Source: Desulfurobacteriaceae bacterium
GTDB lineage: Bacteria > Aquificota > Aquificia > Desulfurobacteriales > Desulfurobacteriaceae
Direction of reading: 5' to 3'
NCBI GenBank assembly: GCA_027013575.1
Contig: JALWGN010000016.1
Coordinates: 1 to 53,547, forward strand
DNA: 53,547 nucleotides
The translations under genes and the position numbers were made by a program. Positions 1 through 8,281 of this stretch are shown one piece after another (within the stretch, counting starts at the first letter, position 1; each line of letters opens with the position of its first letter). Below the pieces are notes generated by a model that worked only from the letters and a program-made list of their open reading frames with translations, did not search any database and had not been told where the DNA came from.

Positions 1-452
1 GGCTCGCCTTTACCCGTTTCCGCTTCCTCTTCGGAAACCTGAAGGAAGAGGTTGAGGAGGCTGTAAGGGAGTTCCTCTTTGGCACCCCTTTAGACTCAGA
101 AACCCTTCAGGGAATACTCTCAATGAGAGAGAGGCTGGAGAGGGAGCTGGGCAGGAAGGAGCCTTTAAAGTACGGAGCCGGTGGAGTTGTTGACCTTGAG
201 TTTGTCTCCTACACTTACCAGCTCTACTCACAGAGGTGGCTGGGGAATACCCTTGAGTCGCTGAAAGCACTGGCAGAGGAGGAGAAACGGTTTGAGAGGG
301 GAATAGCCCTCTACAGGGAGCTCCGAAAAGTTGAAACTGAGGTAAGGCTTTTCGGCTCTCCTATAACCTCTGCTGATAGAATAGAGGAGCTAAAACGGGA
401 AGTCCGCTCCTTCTACACGGAGTTCGTACAATGGATGAAATCAAGAGTTTAG
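1..452 (+). CDS. glnE: Glutamine synthetase adenylyltransferase/deadenylase, C-terminal part
   Basis: The frame is open from the window edge, so this is the 3' end of a longer gene. The last ~150 residues contain a GAGGVVDLEF segment typical of the second nucleotidyltransferase repeat of GlnE, followed by the helical C-terminal domain. GlnE adenylylates and deadenylylates glutamine synthetase in response to the nitrogen signal carried by PII; that role comes from the family. The Met codon at 123 is internal, because family-like sequence (TRFRFLFG) lies upstream of it. The stop overlaps the start of the next gene by 22 nt, so the two are probably cotranscribed. Confidence 0.8.
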   Translation, partial: LAFTRFRFLFGNLKEEVEEAVREFLFGTPLDSETLQGILSMRERLERELGRKEPLKYGAGGVVDLEFVSYTYQLYSQRWLGNTLESLKALAEEEKRFERGIALYRELRKVETEVRLFGSPITSADRIEELKREVRSFYTEFVQWMKSRV

Positions 453-1051
453 AAGAGTACGCTCAGGAAGTTGTTGACTGTATAAGGGACAGGTACGAAC
501 ACTTCACCTACAGAGGACAGGACGACATACCTGTCATAAGGGAGTGGTACAACCTCGGAATAGAGCCCCACTACGTTCTCATGGCCATATCTGAGGAGAG
601 GGTTCCCGAGCGGTTTACCTTCAGGGACATAAGGGAGATAGTTAAACGCTGGTTCTTCAGGGAGTGCAGAAAGGAAGCGGATGAGGCCAGAAGGAGCTTT
701 TCAAAGGAGACCCTCCCCTACAACCGCCTTGAGAAGCTCTACAAAATCGTTAAGTCTGTCCTTTTAGAGCTCCAGGTGAAAGACCTCTCTGTTGCCGAGA
801 AGATACTCTCCCTCAGGAACTACCCCAACCTCCTTGAGATAGAGAGGGCTCTTAAAGAGATAGAGGACGAGTTCTACGCCGTTGTTGAGAGGAGCTCCCC
901 CAGGGTAAAAGAGTGTAAGGAGAGAGCCAGAAAGAAGATTGAACCCTACTCTGTTTACTGGAGCAGTAAAATCTGCAGGCTGACGGAGAGAGCTCTCTTG
1001 AGGGAGTGTCTGAAGAGGGAGTATGGAATCCCCGAGTTCTCAGCTGTTTAA
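431..1051 (+). CDS. Hypothetical protein, 206 aa, helical and charged
   Basis: I do not recognise this protein. It is soluble, with no signal peptide or membrane segment, very rich in Glu, Arg and Lys, and predicted mostly helical. Five cysteines are scattered and do not form a recognisable metal-binding motif. It overlaps the end of glnE by 22 nt and the start of the COG2112 kinase by 29 nt, so all three probably form one transcript. The ATG at 431 lies inside the preceding reading frame behind a weak GGAG. The tight overlaps and host-like codon usage argue that it is real. No function is proposed. Confidence 0.7.
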   Translation: MDEIKSLEEYAQEVVDCIRDRYEHFTYRGQDDIPVIREWYNLGIEPHYVLMAISEERVPERFTFRDIREIVKRWFFRECRKEADEARRSFSKETLPYNRLEKLYKIVKSVLLELQVKDLSVAEKILSLRNYPNLLEIERALKEIEDEFYAVVERSSPRVKECKERARKKIEPYSVYWSSKICRLTERALLRECLKREYGIPEFSAV

Positions 1052-1700
1052 ACTCCTTGACTACCCCCGCGGAGACCTTAAAGAGGGAGAGAGGAGGTTT
1101 AAACTCCTCTCCTCTTACGGCGTTAAAAACCTCTCTTTCGTTTCAAAAGGCTACAGGGGAGTTGTTTTCAGGGGGGAGCTCTCTGGAAAGAGCGTTGCGG
1201 TAAAACTTCCCAGGTCTGACGCAGGTAAGGAGGGGATAGCAGAGAAGGAGTGTTCCGTTCTTAAGTACCTTGAGGAGTGTCTGGGGGAGAGGAACCCCGC
1301 TCCCAGAGTTTACCTCTGCACCCCCGAGTTTCTCGTTATGGAGTGGATAGAGGGGTTACCTTTTGCCGAGGCACTTCAGGTTTACGGAAAGAGAGCTCTC
1401 GTCTCTGCCCTTGAGAGCTGCTACCTCCTTGACGCATGCGGCGTTGAACACTCAGAGATTAAGGGAGAGAAGCACCTCATCTACGACGGAGAGAGAACCA
1501 GAGTTATAGACTTTGAGAGCGCCAGGTTTAAAGAGAACCCGAGGAATCTGCTCCAGTTTGCAGGCTACCACCTGCTGAGGAGGAGGGAGCTCCTTAAAAG
1601 ACTTCAGGTTGACGAAGGGGTTCTCCGTTCACTTCTCACCCTTTACAAGGAGAATAGAGAGGAAGCCTTTCCTAAAATCCTTTCACTCTTTGACAAATAG
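1023..1700 (+). CDS. Predicted serine/threonine protein kinase, COG2112-like
   Basis: This 225 aa protein has a minimal kinase fold. A glycine-rich turn (GYRGVVF) leads to a VAVKLPR strand carrying the likely ATP-binding lysine. A hinge-like FLVMEWIEG follows. Near residue 140 an HSEIKGEKH segment takes the place of the catalytic loop, and VIDFESAR takes the place of the DFG metal-binding motif. This is the pattern of the atypical RIO/Bud32-like kinases of COG2112, best known in archaea. The substrate is unknown. The gene overlaps its upstream neighbour by 29 nt. Its last codons contain the -35 box of the rpmH promoter. The family call is by motif only. Confidence 0.7.
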   Translation: MESPSSQLFKLLDYPRGDLKEGERRFKLLSSYGVKNLSFVSKGYRGVVFRGELSGKSVAVKLPRSDAGKEGIAEKECSVLKYLEECLGERNPAPRVYLCTPEFLVMEWIEGLPFAEALQVYGKRALVSALESCYLLDACGVEHSEIKGEKHLIYDGERTRVIDFESARFKENPRNLLQFAGYHLLRRRELLKRLQVDEGVLRSLLTLYKENREEAFPKILSLFDK

Positions 1701-1717
1701 CCACCTTTGCCTATAAT
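1690..1717 (+). promoter_or_regulatory. Sigma-70 promoter for rpmH-rnpA-yidD-yidC
   Basis: A perfect TTGACA (1690-1695) and a perfect TATAAT (1712-1717) are separated by 16 bp. They lie 37 bp before the rpmH start and overlap the kinase stop codon. This is the closest match to consensus I see in the window and suits the high expression expected of a ribosomal protein gene. Confidence 0.85.
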
Positions 1718-1753
1718 TCCCCTATCAAATTCTCCCCTCTCTGGAGGTGAAAG

Positions 1754-1915
1754 TTGTCAACGAAGAGAACCTACCAGCCAAGCAGGCTTCACGGTAAAAG
1801 AGTTCACGGCTTTAGAGCTCGTATGAAGAGCAAGAGCGGTAGAGAGATACTCAGGAGGCGCAGGAAGAAGGGGCGCTGGAAGCTTACGGTAAGTGACGAG
1901 TGGAAGAGAAGGTAA
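1754..1915 (+). CDS. rpmH: 50S ribosomal protein L34
   Basis: A 53 aa, extremely basic protein beginning S-T-K-R-T-Y-Q-P-S and ending in Arg-rich sequence; this is the canonical L34 signature. L34 is a late-assembling 23S rRNA-binding protein of the large subunit. The start is TTG at 1754, preceded by a strong GGAGGTG, and the residues that follow match the family N-terminus exactly. The last 16 nt overlap rnpA. It heads the conserved rpmH-rnpA-yidD-yidC cluster. Confidence 0.95.
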   Translation: MSTKRTYQPSRLHGKRVHGFRARMKSKSGREILRRRRKKGRWKLTVSDEWKRR

Positions 1916-2265
1916 AGTTCACCTTCAGACCTCACGAGAGGTTAAAGAAGCAGCGTGAGTTTGAGAGAGTTTTCGCCCACGGGAAGAGCCTCGGCGGTTC
2001 TACCGTGGCTTTTTATTTTTTCCCCAACGACCTTGGCTACCCCAGAGCCGGTTTTATAGCTTCAAAGAAGGTCTCAAAGCGGGCTGTTGACAGAAACAGA
2101 GCCAAGAGGCTTATGAGGGAAGTTTTCAGGTTGAATAAACATAGACTTAAGCCTGTTGATATAGTTTTTATCGCCAGAAAGGGGATACTCGGAAAGAAGT
2201 ATCAGGACGTAGAGAAAGATTTTTTAAAGCTGGCCAAAAAGGCCGGCATACTGAAGGAGGGGTAG
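1900..2265 (+). CDS. rnpA: Ribonuclease P protein component
   Basis: A 121 aa basic protein with the RnpA hallmark: a [20 protein letters not shown] stretch (the RNR motif) that binds P RNA, after an N-terminal [12 protein letters not shown] segment. It assists the catalytic RNA in maturing tRNA 5' ends. The GTG start at 1900 lies 16 nt inside rpmH, an arrangement reminiscent of the rpmH/rnpA overlap known in Thermus, though far shorter. Its stop abuts the TTG start of yidD with no gap. Confidence 0.95.
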   Translation: MEEKVKFTFRPHERLKKQREFERVFAHGKSLGGSTVAFYFFPNDLGYPRAGFIASKKVSKRAVDRNRAKRLMREVFRLNKHRLKPVDIVFIARKGILGKKYQDVEKDFLKLAKKAGILKEG

Positions 2266-2475
2266 TTGCTAAAAGAGTCTGTTATTCTCTGCGTCAGGTT
2301 CTACCAGAAGTTTATCTCCCCTCTTACGCCGGGTAGTTGCAGGTACTACCCTACCTGTTCAAACTACACGATTATGGCTGTTGAGAAATACGGCGTCTGG
2401 AAGGGACTTTTAAAGTCTTTCTGGAGAATTTTAAGGTGTAACCCCTTCTCAAGGGGTGGAGTAGACTACCCGTAA
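2266..2475 (+). CDS. yidD: Membrane protein insertion efficiency factor YidD
   Basis: A 69 aa protein with the YidD core: YQKFISPLTPGSCRYYPTCS, then a KG...RILRCNPFS..G.D pattern with three conserved cysteines. YidD is a small membrane-associated protein thought to help YidC-dependent insertion. The TTG start at 2266 directly follows the rnpA stop. The position between rnpA and yidC is the standard one in bacteria. Confidence 0.95.
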   Translation: MLKESVILCVRFYQKFISPLTPGSCRYYPTCSNYTIMAVEKYGVWKGLLKSFWRILRCNPFSRGGVDYP

Positions 2476-2485
2476 GGAGAGAGAT

Positions 2486-3964
2486 ATGGCAGACAAACAA
2501 AATGCAAAAGGTTCAATAATACAGGCGGTCATTCTGGCTGCTCTGGTCTTCTTTGGATTTCAGCTCTTTTTCGGCCACCACCAGGAGAAAGCTCAGGAGA
2601 GGGAAGCTGCAAAAACGGTTGCCGTAAGGGAAGACGTCCCCCCTTCTAAGGAGATAGGGGAGGTTGTAAAGGTTGATACTCCCCTCTACACCGCTGAGAT
2701 ATCAACGGTTAACGGTAAACTGGTAAAGCTGTTTGTTAAGAAGTACAAGGCTCAGCTCGTCTCTCCCGTTTCAAAGTCCATCGGCATCTATCCCCTTATG
2801 ACGGTTTCCGACAGTAAGCCCCTCTCTTCCCAGCTTGTAAACCTGAAGCTTACGCCTTCTGCAACCTCCCTGGAGGTTAAGGATAAACCGGAAAAGCTCA
2901 TTATGAAGGGGGAGCTCCCCGACGGAAGGGAGTTTGTAAAGACCTTTACCTTCTTCCCCGACTCCTACAGGATAGAGGTTAAAACCTCACTGAAAGGTGC
3001 AAACCTCCAGACGATTGTAGGGCCCGACATCAAGATAAACGAGGCACACACCTCCAGAATGGGACACATAGGTCCCGTCCTTGAGACGGAGGATAAGGTT
3101 GTAAGGCTTGAACCGAAGGACATTCCCGGCTACCTCTCCTTCAACCGCGTCCTCTGGGCTGGAGAGGAGGACAAGTACTTCCTTATGGCGGTTAAGCGTA
3201 AGGAGTTCTCGTCTGTTGTGGAGCTCCTCCCCGGTAACCACACGGTTGTAAGGAACCTTGTTGATACCTTTACCTTTTACGGCGGACCCAAGGAGCTCAA
3301 CAGACTTGAGAAGCTGGGAATGGACGCCGCCATAGACTTCGGTATCTTCGGGTTTGCCGCAAAGCCTGTTCTGAAGCTCTTCCTCTTCCTCCACAGGTTT
3401 ATCCCCGACTGGGGACTTCTGATCATCGTCTTCACTATTCTGGTGAGAATTCTCCTTCACCCCCTCGCACACAAGAGCTACGTCTCTATGAAGAAGATGC
3501 AGGAGCTTGCTCCAAAGCTTGAGGAGATTAAGAAAAAGTACGGAAACGACCCTCAGAAACTTCAGGAAGAGACCATGAAGCTCTACAAGGAGGTGGGAAT
3601 AAACCCTGCCTCAGGCTGTCTTCCCATGCTCCTCCAGATTCCCATCTTCTTCGTCCTCTACGAGATATTCCTCAACGCGGTTGAGCTGAAAGGTGCCTCT
3701 TTCCTCTGGGTACCAGACCTCTCTCAGCCCGACCCCACTTACCTTCTTCCCATCTTGATGGGACTCTCCATGATAGCTCTTCAGTTCCTCACTCCTACTT
3801 CAAACCCACAGCAGCGCTACATATTCATTGCAGTTTCTGTTCTCTTTACGTTTATGTTTGCCAACTTCCCGGCAGGTCTTGTTCTCTACTGGCTTACAAA
3901 CAACGTTATTACGGCTATTCAGAACTTCCTTATAGCAAGGCTTTTAGAGAGAAAGAAAGGGTAG
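2486..3964 (+). CDS. yidC: Membrane protein insertase YidC (Oxa1 family)
   Basis: A 492 aa protein of Gram-negative type. There is one N-terminal membrane anchor (about residues 10-26), a large periplasmic domain to about residue 285, and a C-terminal bundle of membrane helices. The conserved GCLPMLLQIPIFFVLY segment lies in the bundle. YidC inserts proteins into the inner membrane alone or with SecYEG. The ATG at 2486 has an AAGGAGAG site. The large P1 domain supports an outer-membrane-bearing host. Confidence 0.95.
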   Translation: MADKQNAKGSIIQAVILAALVFFGFQLFFGHHQEKAQEREAAKTVAVREDVPPSKEIGEVVKVDTPLYTAEISTVNGKLVKLFVKKYKAQLVSPVSKSIGIYPLMTVSDSKPLSSQLVNLKLTPSATSLEVKDKPEKLIMKGELPDGREFVKTFTFFPDSYRIEVKTSLKGANLQTIVGPDIKINEAHTSRMGHIGPVLETEDKVVRLEPKDIPGYLSFNRVLWAGEEDKYFLMAVKRKEFSSVVELLPGNHTVVRNLVDTFTFYGGPKELNRLEKLGMDAAIDFGIFGFAAKPVLKLFLFLHRFIPDWGLLIIVFTILVRILLHPLAHKSYVSMKKMQELAPKLEEIKKKYGNDPQKLQEETMKLYKEVGINPASGCLPMLLQIPIFFVLYEIFLNAVELKGASFLWVPDLSQPDPTYLLPILMGLSMIALQFLTPTSNPQQRYIFIAVSVLFTFMFANFPAGLVLYWLTNNVITAIQNFLIARLLERKKG

Positions 3965-3965
3965 G

Positions 3966-5237
3966 ATGGAACAGGAGAGTTTAACCTTTTACTACGTCCT
4001 TCTTCCCTTCCTTATTCTCCTTTCCGGTCTCTTTTCCGCCTCCGAGACCGCCTTTTTCTCCCTAAACGTTTTAAGGTTGGAGAGGCTGGCAAAGGAGGGA
4101 AATAAAAGGGCTGCAGAGATTCTGGAGTTCCTCCAGAGGCCGGCGGAGCTCATAGCCACAATTCTGATAGGCAACGAGATGGTTAACGTTGCAATAGCCT
4201 CCGTTTCGGCGGTTCTCTTCGTAAAGCTTTTGGGGAAGGATACGGGAGCTGCGCTTTCGGTTCCTGTAACCGTTATTACCCTTCTTATCTTCGGAGAGGT
4301 TACACCTAAAACACTTGCCATTAAGTACAACGAGCGTTACGCCTTCTTTATCTTTCCATTTCTAAAGTTTGTAAGCAGGCTGATTGCTCCTTTGAGGGCT
4401 CTCCTTGTCGGTTTTGCCTCTCTACTTCTGAAGCCTTTCGGTATAGAGCTCTTCAGCAAACCGAAGGTTATGACGGACGAGGAGTTTATGCTCCTTGTTT
4501 CCGAAGGTGCTAAAGAGGGAACTATAGAGAAGGAAGAGGCAGAGCTGATAGACAGAACCCTTGACCTTGGAGAGATGGACGTAAGGGAGGTTATGGTTCC
4601 GAAACACAGGGTTTTCGCTCTCCCTGAGGAGATGAAGGTGAAGGAAGCCCTTGAAGTTCTGAAGGGAGTTAAGTTCTCAAGGATTCCCATCTACAGAGGT
4701 TCTCTTGACAACGTAACGGGGATTCTCTACACCCGTAAGATCCTTCCCCTTCTCCTCAAGCCTGAAGACTTTGACAGACCGCTGAAAGAGTTTGCAGACA
4801 AGCCCTTTTTCGTTACGGAGTTTCTGACCCTTGACGAACTCTTAGACCAGATGCAGAAGACCCGCCGGCACATGGCCATAGTCGTTGACGAGTACGGAAA
4901 CACTGCAGGTATCGTTACACTTGACGACATTCTCAGGGAGATAGTAGGGGAGCTCCCCGACGAGAAGAACAGCCTCCAGTGTGAAGAGGTGGAGAAGATA
5001 TCAGAGAAGGTTTACAGGTTTTCAGGTGAAACTCCCGTTGAGGAGCTGAAGGAGCTCCTCTCGCTGCCGGACGACGAGATACTCAACGAGGTTGATACCG
5101 TTTCAGGTCTGATAATGGCCCTTCTTAAGAGGATTCCTGAGGAAGGGGAAAGCGTGGAGTACAGAGGTTACAGGTTTACCGTTGAGAAAAAGAGCGGAAA
5201 CAGGATAGAGTCTGTTGTTGTTGAGAGGGTAGAGTGA
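3966..5237 (+). CDS. CNNM/CorC (HlyC) family protein with DUF21, CBS pair and CorC domains
   Basis: A 423 aa protein. Residues 1-180 form a DUF21/CNNM transmembrane domain whose first helix ends LLSGLFSASETAFFSLN. Residues ~200-320 form two CBS repeats (VMVPKHRVFALP... and the VVDEYGNTAGIVTLDDIL signature). Residues ~340-420 form a CorC_HlyC domain. Related proteins export Mg2+ (CorC/MpfA) under nucleotide control; older names call them hemolysins. The start follows the yidC stop by one base. A paralogue follows, overlapping by one base. The exact ion is not readable from sequence. Confidence 0.85.
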   Translation: MEQESLTFYYVLLPFLILLSGLFSASETAFFSLNVLRLERLAKEGNKRAAEILEFLQRPAELIATILIGNEMVNVAIASVSAVLFVKLLGKDTGAALSVPVTVITLLIFGEVTPKTLAIKYNERYAFFIFPFLKFVSRLIAPLRALLVGFASLLLKPFGIELFSKPKVMTDEEFMLLVSEGAKEGTIEKEEAELIDRTLDLGEMDVREVMVPKHRVFALPEEMKVKEALEVLKGVKFSRIPIYRGSLDNVTGILYTRKILPLLLKPEDFDRPLKEFADKPFFVTEFLTLDELLDQMQKTRRHMAIVVDEYGNTAGIVTLDDILREIVGELPDEKNSLQCEEVEKISEKVYRFSGETPVEELKELLSLPDDEILNEVDTVSGLIMALLKRIPEEGESVEYRGYRFTVEKKSGNRIESVVVERVE

Positions 5238-6484
5238 TGGAGCTCTGGCCGATTCTCGTTATCTTCCTCTGCATCCTCTCTGAGGCCTTCTTCTCGGGGA
5301 GTGAGATTGCGATAGTTTCCCTTCCTAAGCTGGAGCTCCAGAAGAGGCTGAAAGAGGGAGACAGGAGGGCGAAGCTCCTTTCAGAGCTCCTTAAAGAGCC
5401 TGAAAAACTCCTTACGACAACCCTTATAGGAACAAACCTGTCTACTGTAACAGGTTCAACGGTCTTTACAACCTACATTATGGATAACATAGTTCACGCC
5501 TTCCCCTTTATGGCTGAGTACCCGGAGCTCGTTACCGTTCTCTGCTTCACCCCACTTACGCTGACCTTTGGAGAGTTAATACCAAAGAGCCTGTTCCAGA
5601 AGTACTCCCACGTTGTAGCCTTCAGAATCGTTTACCCCATATACTTTTTCTACCTCCTCTTTAAGCCTGTTTCAGTTTTTGTTATGGGGCTTTCCAGGCT
5701 AATAGCTCACCTTCTAAAGGCGGAAGGTGGTGGGAGTCCCTTCGTTACAAAGGAGGAGCTTAAGCTCTTAGTGGAGAGCTCCTCAAGGTTCAGCGTTGAG
5801 AAGACGGAGAGGAACATACTCAGGAACGTTCTCCAGCTGAAAGAGAAGCTCGTAGGCGACATATACACCCCCCTTTCAAAGGTTATAGCCGTAAGTGAGA
5901 ACGCCTCTGTCCTTGAGGCTCTTGAGCTTATGGAAAGAAGTGGTTTCTCAAAACTCCCCGTCTATGAAGGCCGTATAGACAACATAGTGGGCTACGTTCT
6001 CGTTTCAGACCTTATCTCTGTAAATAACCCCCAGATGAAAGTAAGGGAGGTTATGAGGCCGGTTCTGGTTCTTCCCGAGTACATGAACATCTTTAACGCT
6101 CTTAAGGAGTTTAAGAAGAGCAGAGAGCAGATGGGAATAGTCGTTGACGAGTTCGGCTCTACCCTTGGGATAGTTACCATTGAGGACATCCTTGAGGAGA
6201 TAGTCGGCAGGATAGAGGACGAGTTTGACAGGGATACGCTGAAGGTCGTTAAGAAGGGAAACCGTATAGTTGCAGACGCCTCTACGGAGATTGACGAGAT
6301 TAACAGACTTCTAAAGAGACCCCTTCCGAAGAGTTCCGACTACGTAAGCATTGCAGGGCTCATACTCTCAAGCCTTGGGAGGTTTCCGGAGGCGGGGGAG
6401 AAGGTGGAACTCCCCCACCACACCCTTACAGTTGAAGAGGTTGACAGAAAGAGGATAAAGCGGGTTAGGGTAGAGGAGAAGTAG
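5237..6484 (+). CDS. CNNM/CorC (HlyC) family protein, second tandem copy
   Basis: A 415 aa paralogue of the preceding gene with the same architecture: DUF21 membrane domain (FFSGSEIAIVSLPKLE), a CBS pair (VVDEFGSTLGIVTIEDIL) and a C-terminal CorC domain. The two differ clearly in sequence, so this is an old duplication. I chose the ATG at 5237, which overlaps the upstream TGA as TGATG, over the GTG one codon earlier. Probable role: divalent cation export or sensing, perhaps as a heteromer with its neighbour (inference). Confidence 0.85.
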   Translation: MELWPILVIFLCILSEAFFSGSEIAIVSLPKLELQKRLKEGDRRAKLLSELLKEPEKLLTTTLIGTNLSTVTGSTVFTTYIMDNIVHAFPFMAEYPELVTVLCFTPLTLTFGELIPKSLFQKYSHVVAFRIVYPIYFFYLLFKPVSVFVMGLSRLIAHLLKAEGGGSPFVTKEELKLLVESSSRFSVEKTERNILRNVLQLKEKLVGDIYTPLSKVIAVSENASVLEALELMERSGFSKLPVYEGRIDNIVGYVLVSDLISVNNPQMKVREVMRPVLVLPEYMNIFNALKEFKKSREQMGIVVDEFGSTLGIVTIEDILEEIVGRIEDEFDRDTLKVVKKGNRIVADASTEIDEINRLLKRPLPKSSDYVSIAGLILSSLGRFPEAGEKVELPHHTLTVEEVDRKRIKRVRVEEK

Positions 6485-6486
6485 GT

Positions 6487-6741
6487 TCAGAGGATTCTAT
6501 TGAGGAACTCCTCAACCTCGGAGAGTGAGAAAACCCTGCTCCAGCGCCTCACTTCACTGTTTCCCTCTTTCAGTATCAGGGTAGGTGCAGAAAAGACCAT
6601 TGCCTGAGCAGCCTCTGCAGGGTTTTCCTCAATGTTAACCTCTCTCAGCTCAACTCCGTACTTTGCTGCAACCTCCTCAAGCTTCGGCTTTATAGCTGCA
6701 CAGACGCTACACCTCTTTGAGCTGTAGAGAACCAGCTCCAT
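6487..6741 (-). CDS. Small thioredoxin/glutaredoxin-fold protein
   Basis: An 84 aa protein with a CSVC active-site motif at residues 9-12 after a beta strand, and the cis-proline loop SAPTLIL near residue 52. This is the minimal thioredoxin fold found in thermophile glutaredoxin-like proteins. It probably acts as a cytoplasmic thiol-disulfide reductant. Its start overlaps the end of the upstream permease gene by 35 nt, so the two are cotranscribed. It converges on the second CNNM gene with a 2 bp gap. Confidence 0.8.
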   Translation of the reverse strand: MELVLYSSKRCSVCAAIKPKLEEVAAKYGVELREVNIEENPAEAAQAMVFSAPTLILKEGNSEVRRWSRVFSLSEVEEFLNRIL

Positions 6742-8281
6742 CTTTCCTCTCCACGGTTATCTCTACAGGGTGGTGTTCCTCAATTCTTGCCTCTTTTAGA
6801 ATCCTCCTGACGAGCTTTTCAACCTTTTCGGGGTTTTCCGTTTCAATCCTTATCCTGAGCGTTCCTCCCTTCTCTTCGTCTGGAACGGATACGACCTTCA
6901 CTTTAGCGTCCTTGAACCTGCTCTCAACTTCCTTTTTCAGCAGGGCTAAGAACATGGGGTGTTTTTTAAAGAACTCCTCTCTCTCCTTTATCCTCCAGTC
7001 AATGTACTCTTTCAGCCTTACGGAGGTAAAACTCCTGTAAACGGCCTCAAAGAGAAAGGTTCCCAGCAGAACAACTGTTACAGACTTTAAGGCGTTCGGG
7101 TTTGTCTTCAGGTTGTAGCCTAGCAGGACGATTCCGGAGACGATGCAGAGGAGGAAGGCTAAAAACGATATCCACCTGTTTGAGTTTGTATACCTGTAGA
7201 GTTTAAAGTTTGCAAAGTTTACTGCTGCAAATATTGAGAGGAAGCCGAAACTCCCCGCAACGGAGATGTTCTCAAGGTTGAAGAGAGTGGCAAAGAGAAT
7301 GGTTAGAACTGCAAGTATTAGAAGACCTTCCGTTCCTTCCCTCCACACCTTCTTACTCAGGCTTTTGGGGAGAGCTCCTAACTTCGCCACAAGGTAGCTG
7401 ACCCTTGCGCTTCCGTAGAGGGTTGCGTTTATTGCAGATGCCGTAGAGAGAAGGGCTGCTATGCCGATTAAGACAAATCCGAACTTCCCTAAGAAAGGCT
7501 CTGCTGCAACGGCCAGTGCGTAGTCTTTGTACTTTACAACCTGCTGGTATGTGAGGTTTGCCACCGCAACTGCCGACACTAAAACGTAAACTGTTATAAC
7601 CGTTAAGACGCTTGCGTAGTACGCCTTAGGCAGCGTCCTTTCCGGGTCTTTAACGTCTTTTGCCGTGTTTGCTATCAGCTCAAAACCCTCGTACGCTAAG
7701 AAGATTATCAGTCCTCCTACCATTATCTTTAAGAAGCTCTCCCAGTGTTCCGGAGAGAGCCTTGAGAAGTCTCCCGTTAGAAAGCCTAAAGCTGAGAAGA
7801 AGAGGAGGATTCCCAGCTTTGCAAAAACCATAATGTCTTCTGTCTTTCCGCTTACGTAGGCACCTAAGAAGTTGATGAAGGCGAGGAAGGAGACGATTCC
7901 CACTATGAGGAGTTTTTTGAAAAGCGGAACTTCGTGGCCGAATAGGAGGGCTGAGCCGTAGCTCCCGAAGGCGTAGGAGTAGAGTGAGAGCATTATCACG
8001 TAGCTGGCAAGTAGGAGGGTGTTCATGTAAGAGGTGAAGAAGTTGTTCCCAAAACCCTGAACTAAGAACTCAACGGTTCCCCCCTCGCTCGGGTACCTTA
8101 CAGAGAGTTTTGCGTAGGAGTAGGCCGTTAAAAGGGCTATCGTTCCTGCGAAGAGGAAGGCCACGGGGGCGGCACCTTTTGAGAGGAGGATTGTCAGTCC
8201 TAAGACGGCAAAGATCCCTCCCCCTATCATTCCTCCAACGCCTATTGAGTAGGCCTCCCAGAAGTCTATTTTCTTTCCCAT
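6707..8281 (-). CDS. APC-family amino acid permease
   Basis: The N-terminal GVGGMIGGGIFAVLG is the APC-superfamily glycine-rich helix 1 motif. About twelve hydrophobic segments follow to residue ~420, then a cytoplasmic tail of ~100 residues that is charged and looks like a small alpha/beta domain. The substrate cannot be read. I chose ATG at 8281 (MGKKIDFW, preceded by GGAGAG) rather than the in-frame GTG at 8332, because the extra residues are polar and uncharacteristic. With this start the gene overlaps the 3' end of panE by 16 nt. Confidence 0.8.
   Translation of the reverse strand: MGKKIDFWEAYSIGVGGMIGGGIFAVLGLTILLSKGAAPVAFLFAGTIALLTAYSYAKLSVRYPSEGGTVEFLVQGFGNNFFTSYMNTLLLASYVIMLSLYSYAFGSYGSALLFGHEVPLFKKLLIVGIVSFLAFINFLGAYVSGKTEDIMVFAKLGILLFFSALGFLTGDFSRLSPEHWESFLKIMVGGLIIFLAYEGFELIANTAKDVKDPERTLPKAYYASVLTVITVYVLVSAVAVANLTYQQVVKYKDYALAVAAEPFLGKFGFVLIGIAALLSTASAINATLYGSARVSYLVAKLGALPKSLSKKVWREGTEGLLILAVLTILFATLFNLENISVAGSFGFLSIFAAVNFANFKLYRYTNSNRWISFLAFLLCIVSGIVLLGYNLKTNPNALKSVTVVLLGTFLFEAVYRSFTSVRLKEYIDWRIKEREEFFKKHPMFLALLKKEVESRFKDAKVKVVSVPDEEKGGTLRIRIETENPEKVEKLVRRILKEARIEEHHPVEITVERKDGAGSLQLKEV

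Noticed and set aside
1690-2485. Replication origin near rpmH-rnpA
   Set aside because: This cluster is near oriC in many bacteria, but I see no dnaA or dnaN gene, no DnaA-box cluster and no long non-coding AT-rich stretch.
2987-3472. Long open frame on the minus strand inside yidC
   Set aside because: It lies entirely within a certain gene, has no ribosome site or family similarity, and reflects the codon bias of this genome; many similar antisense frames occur throughout and were left out.
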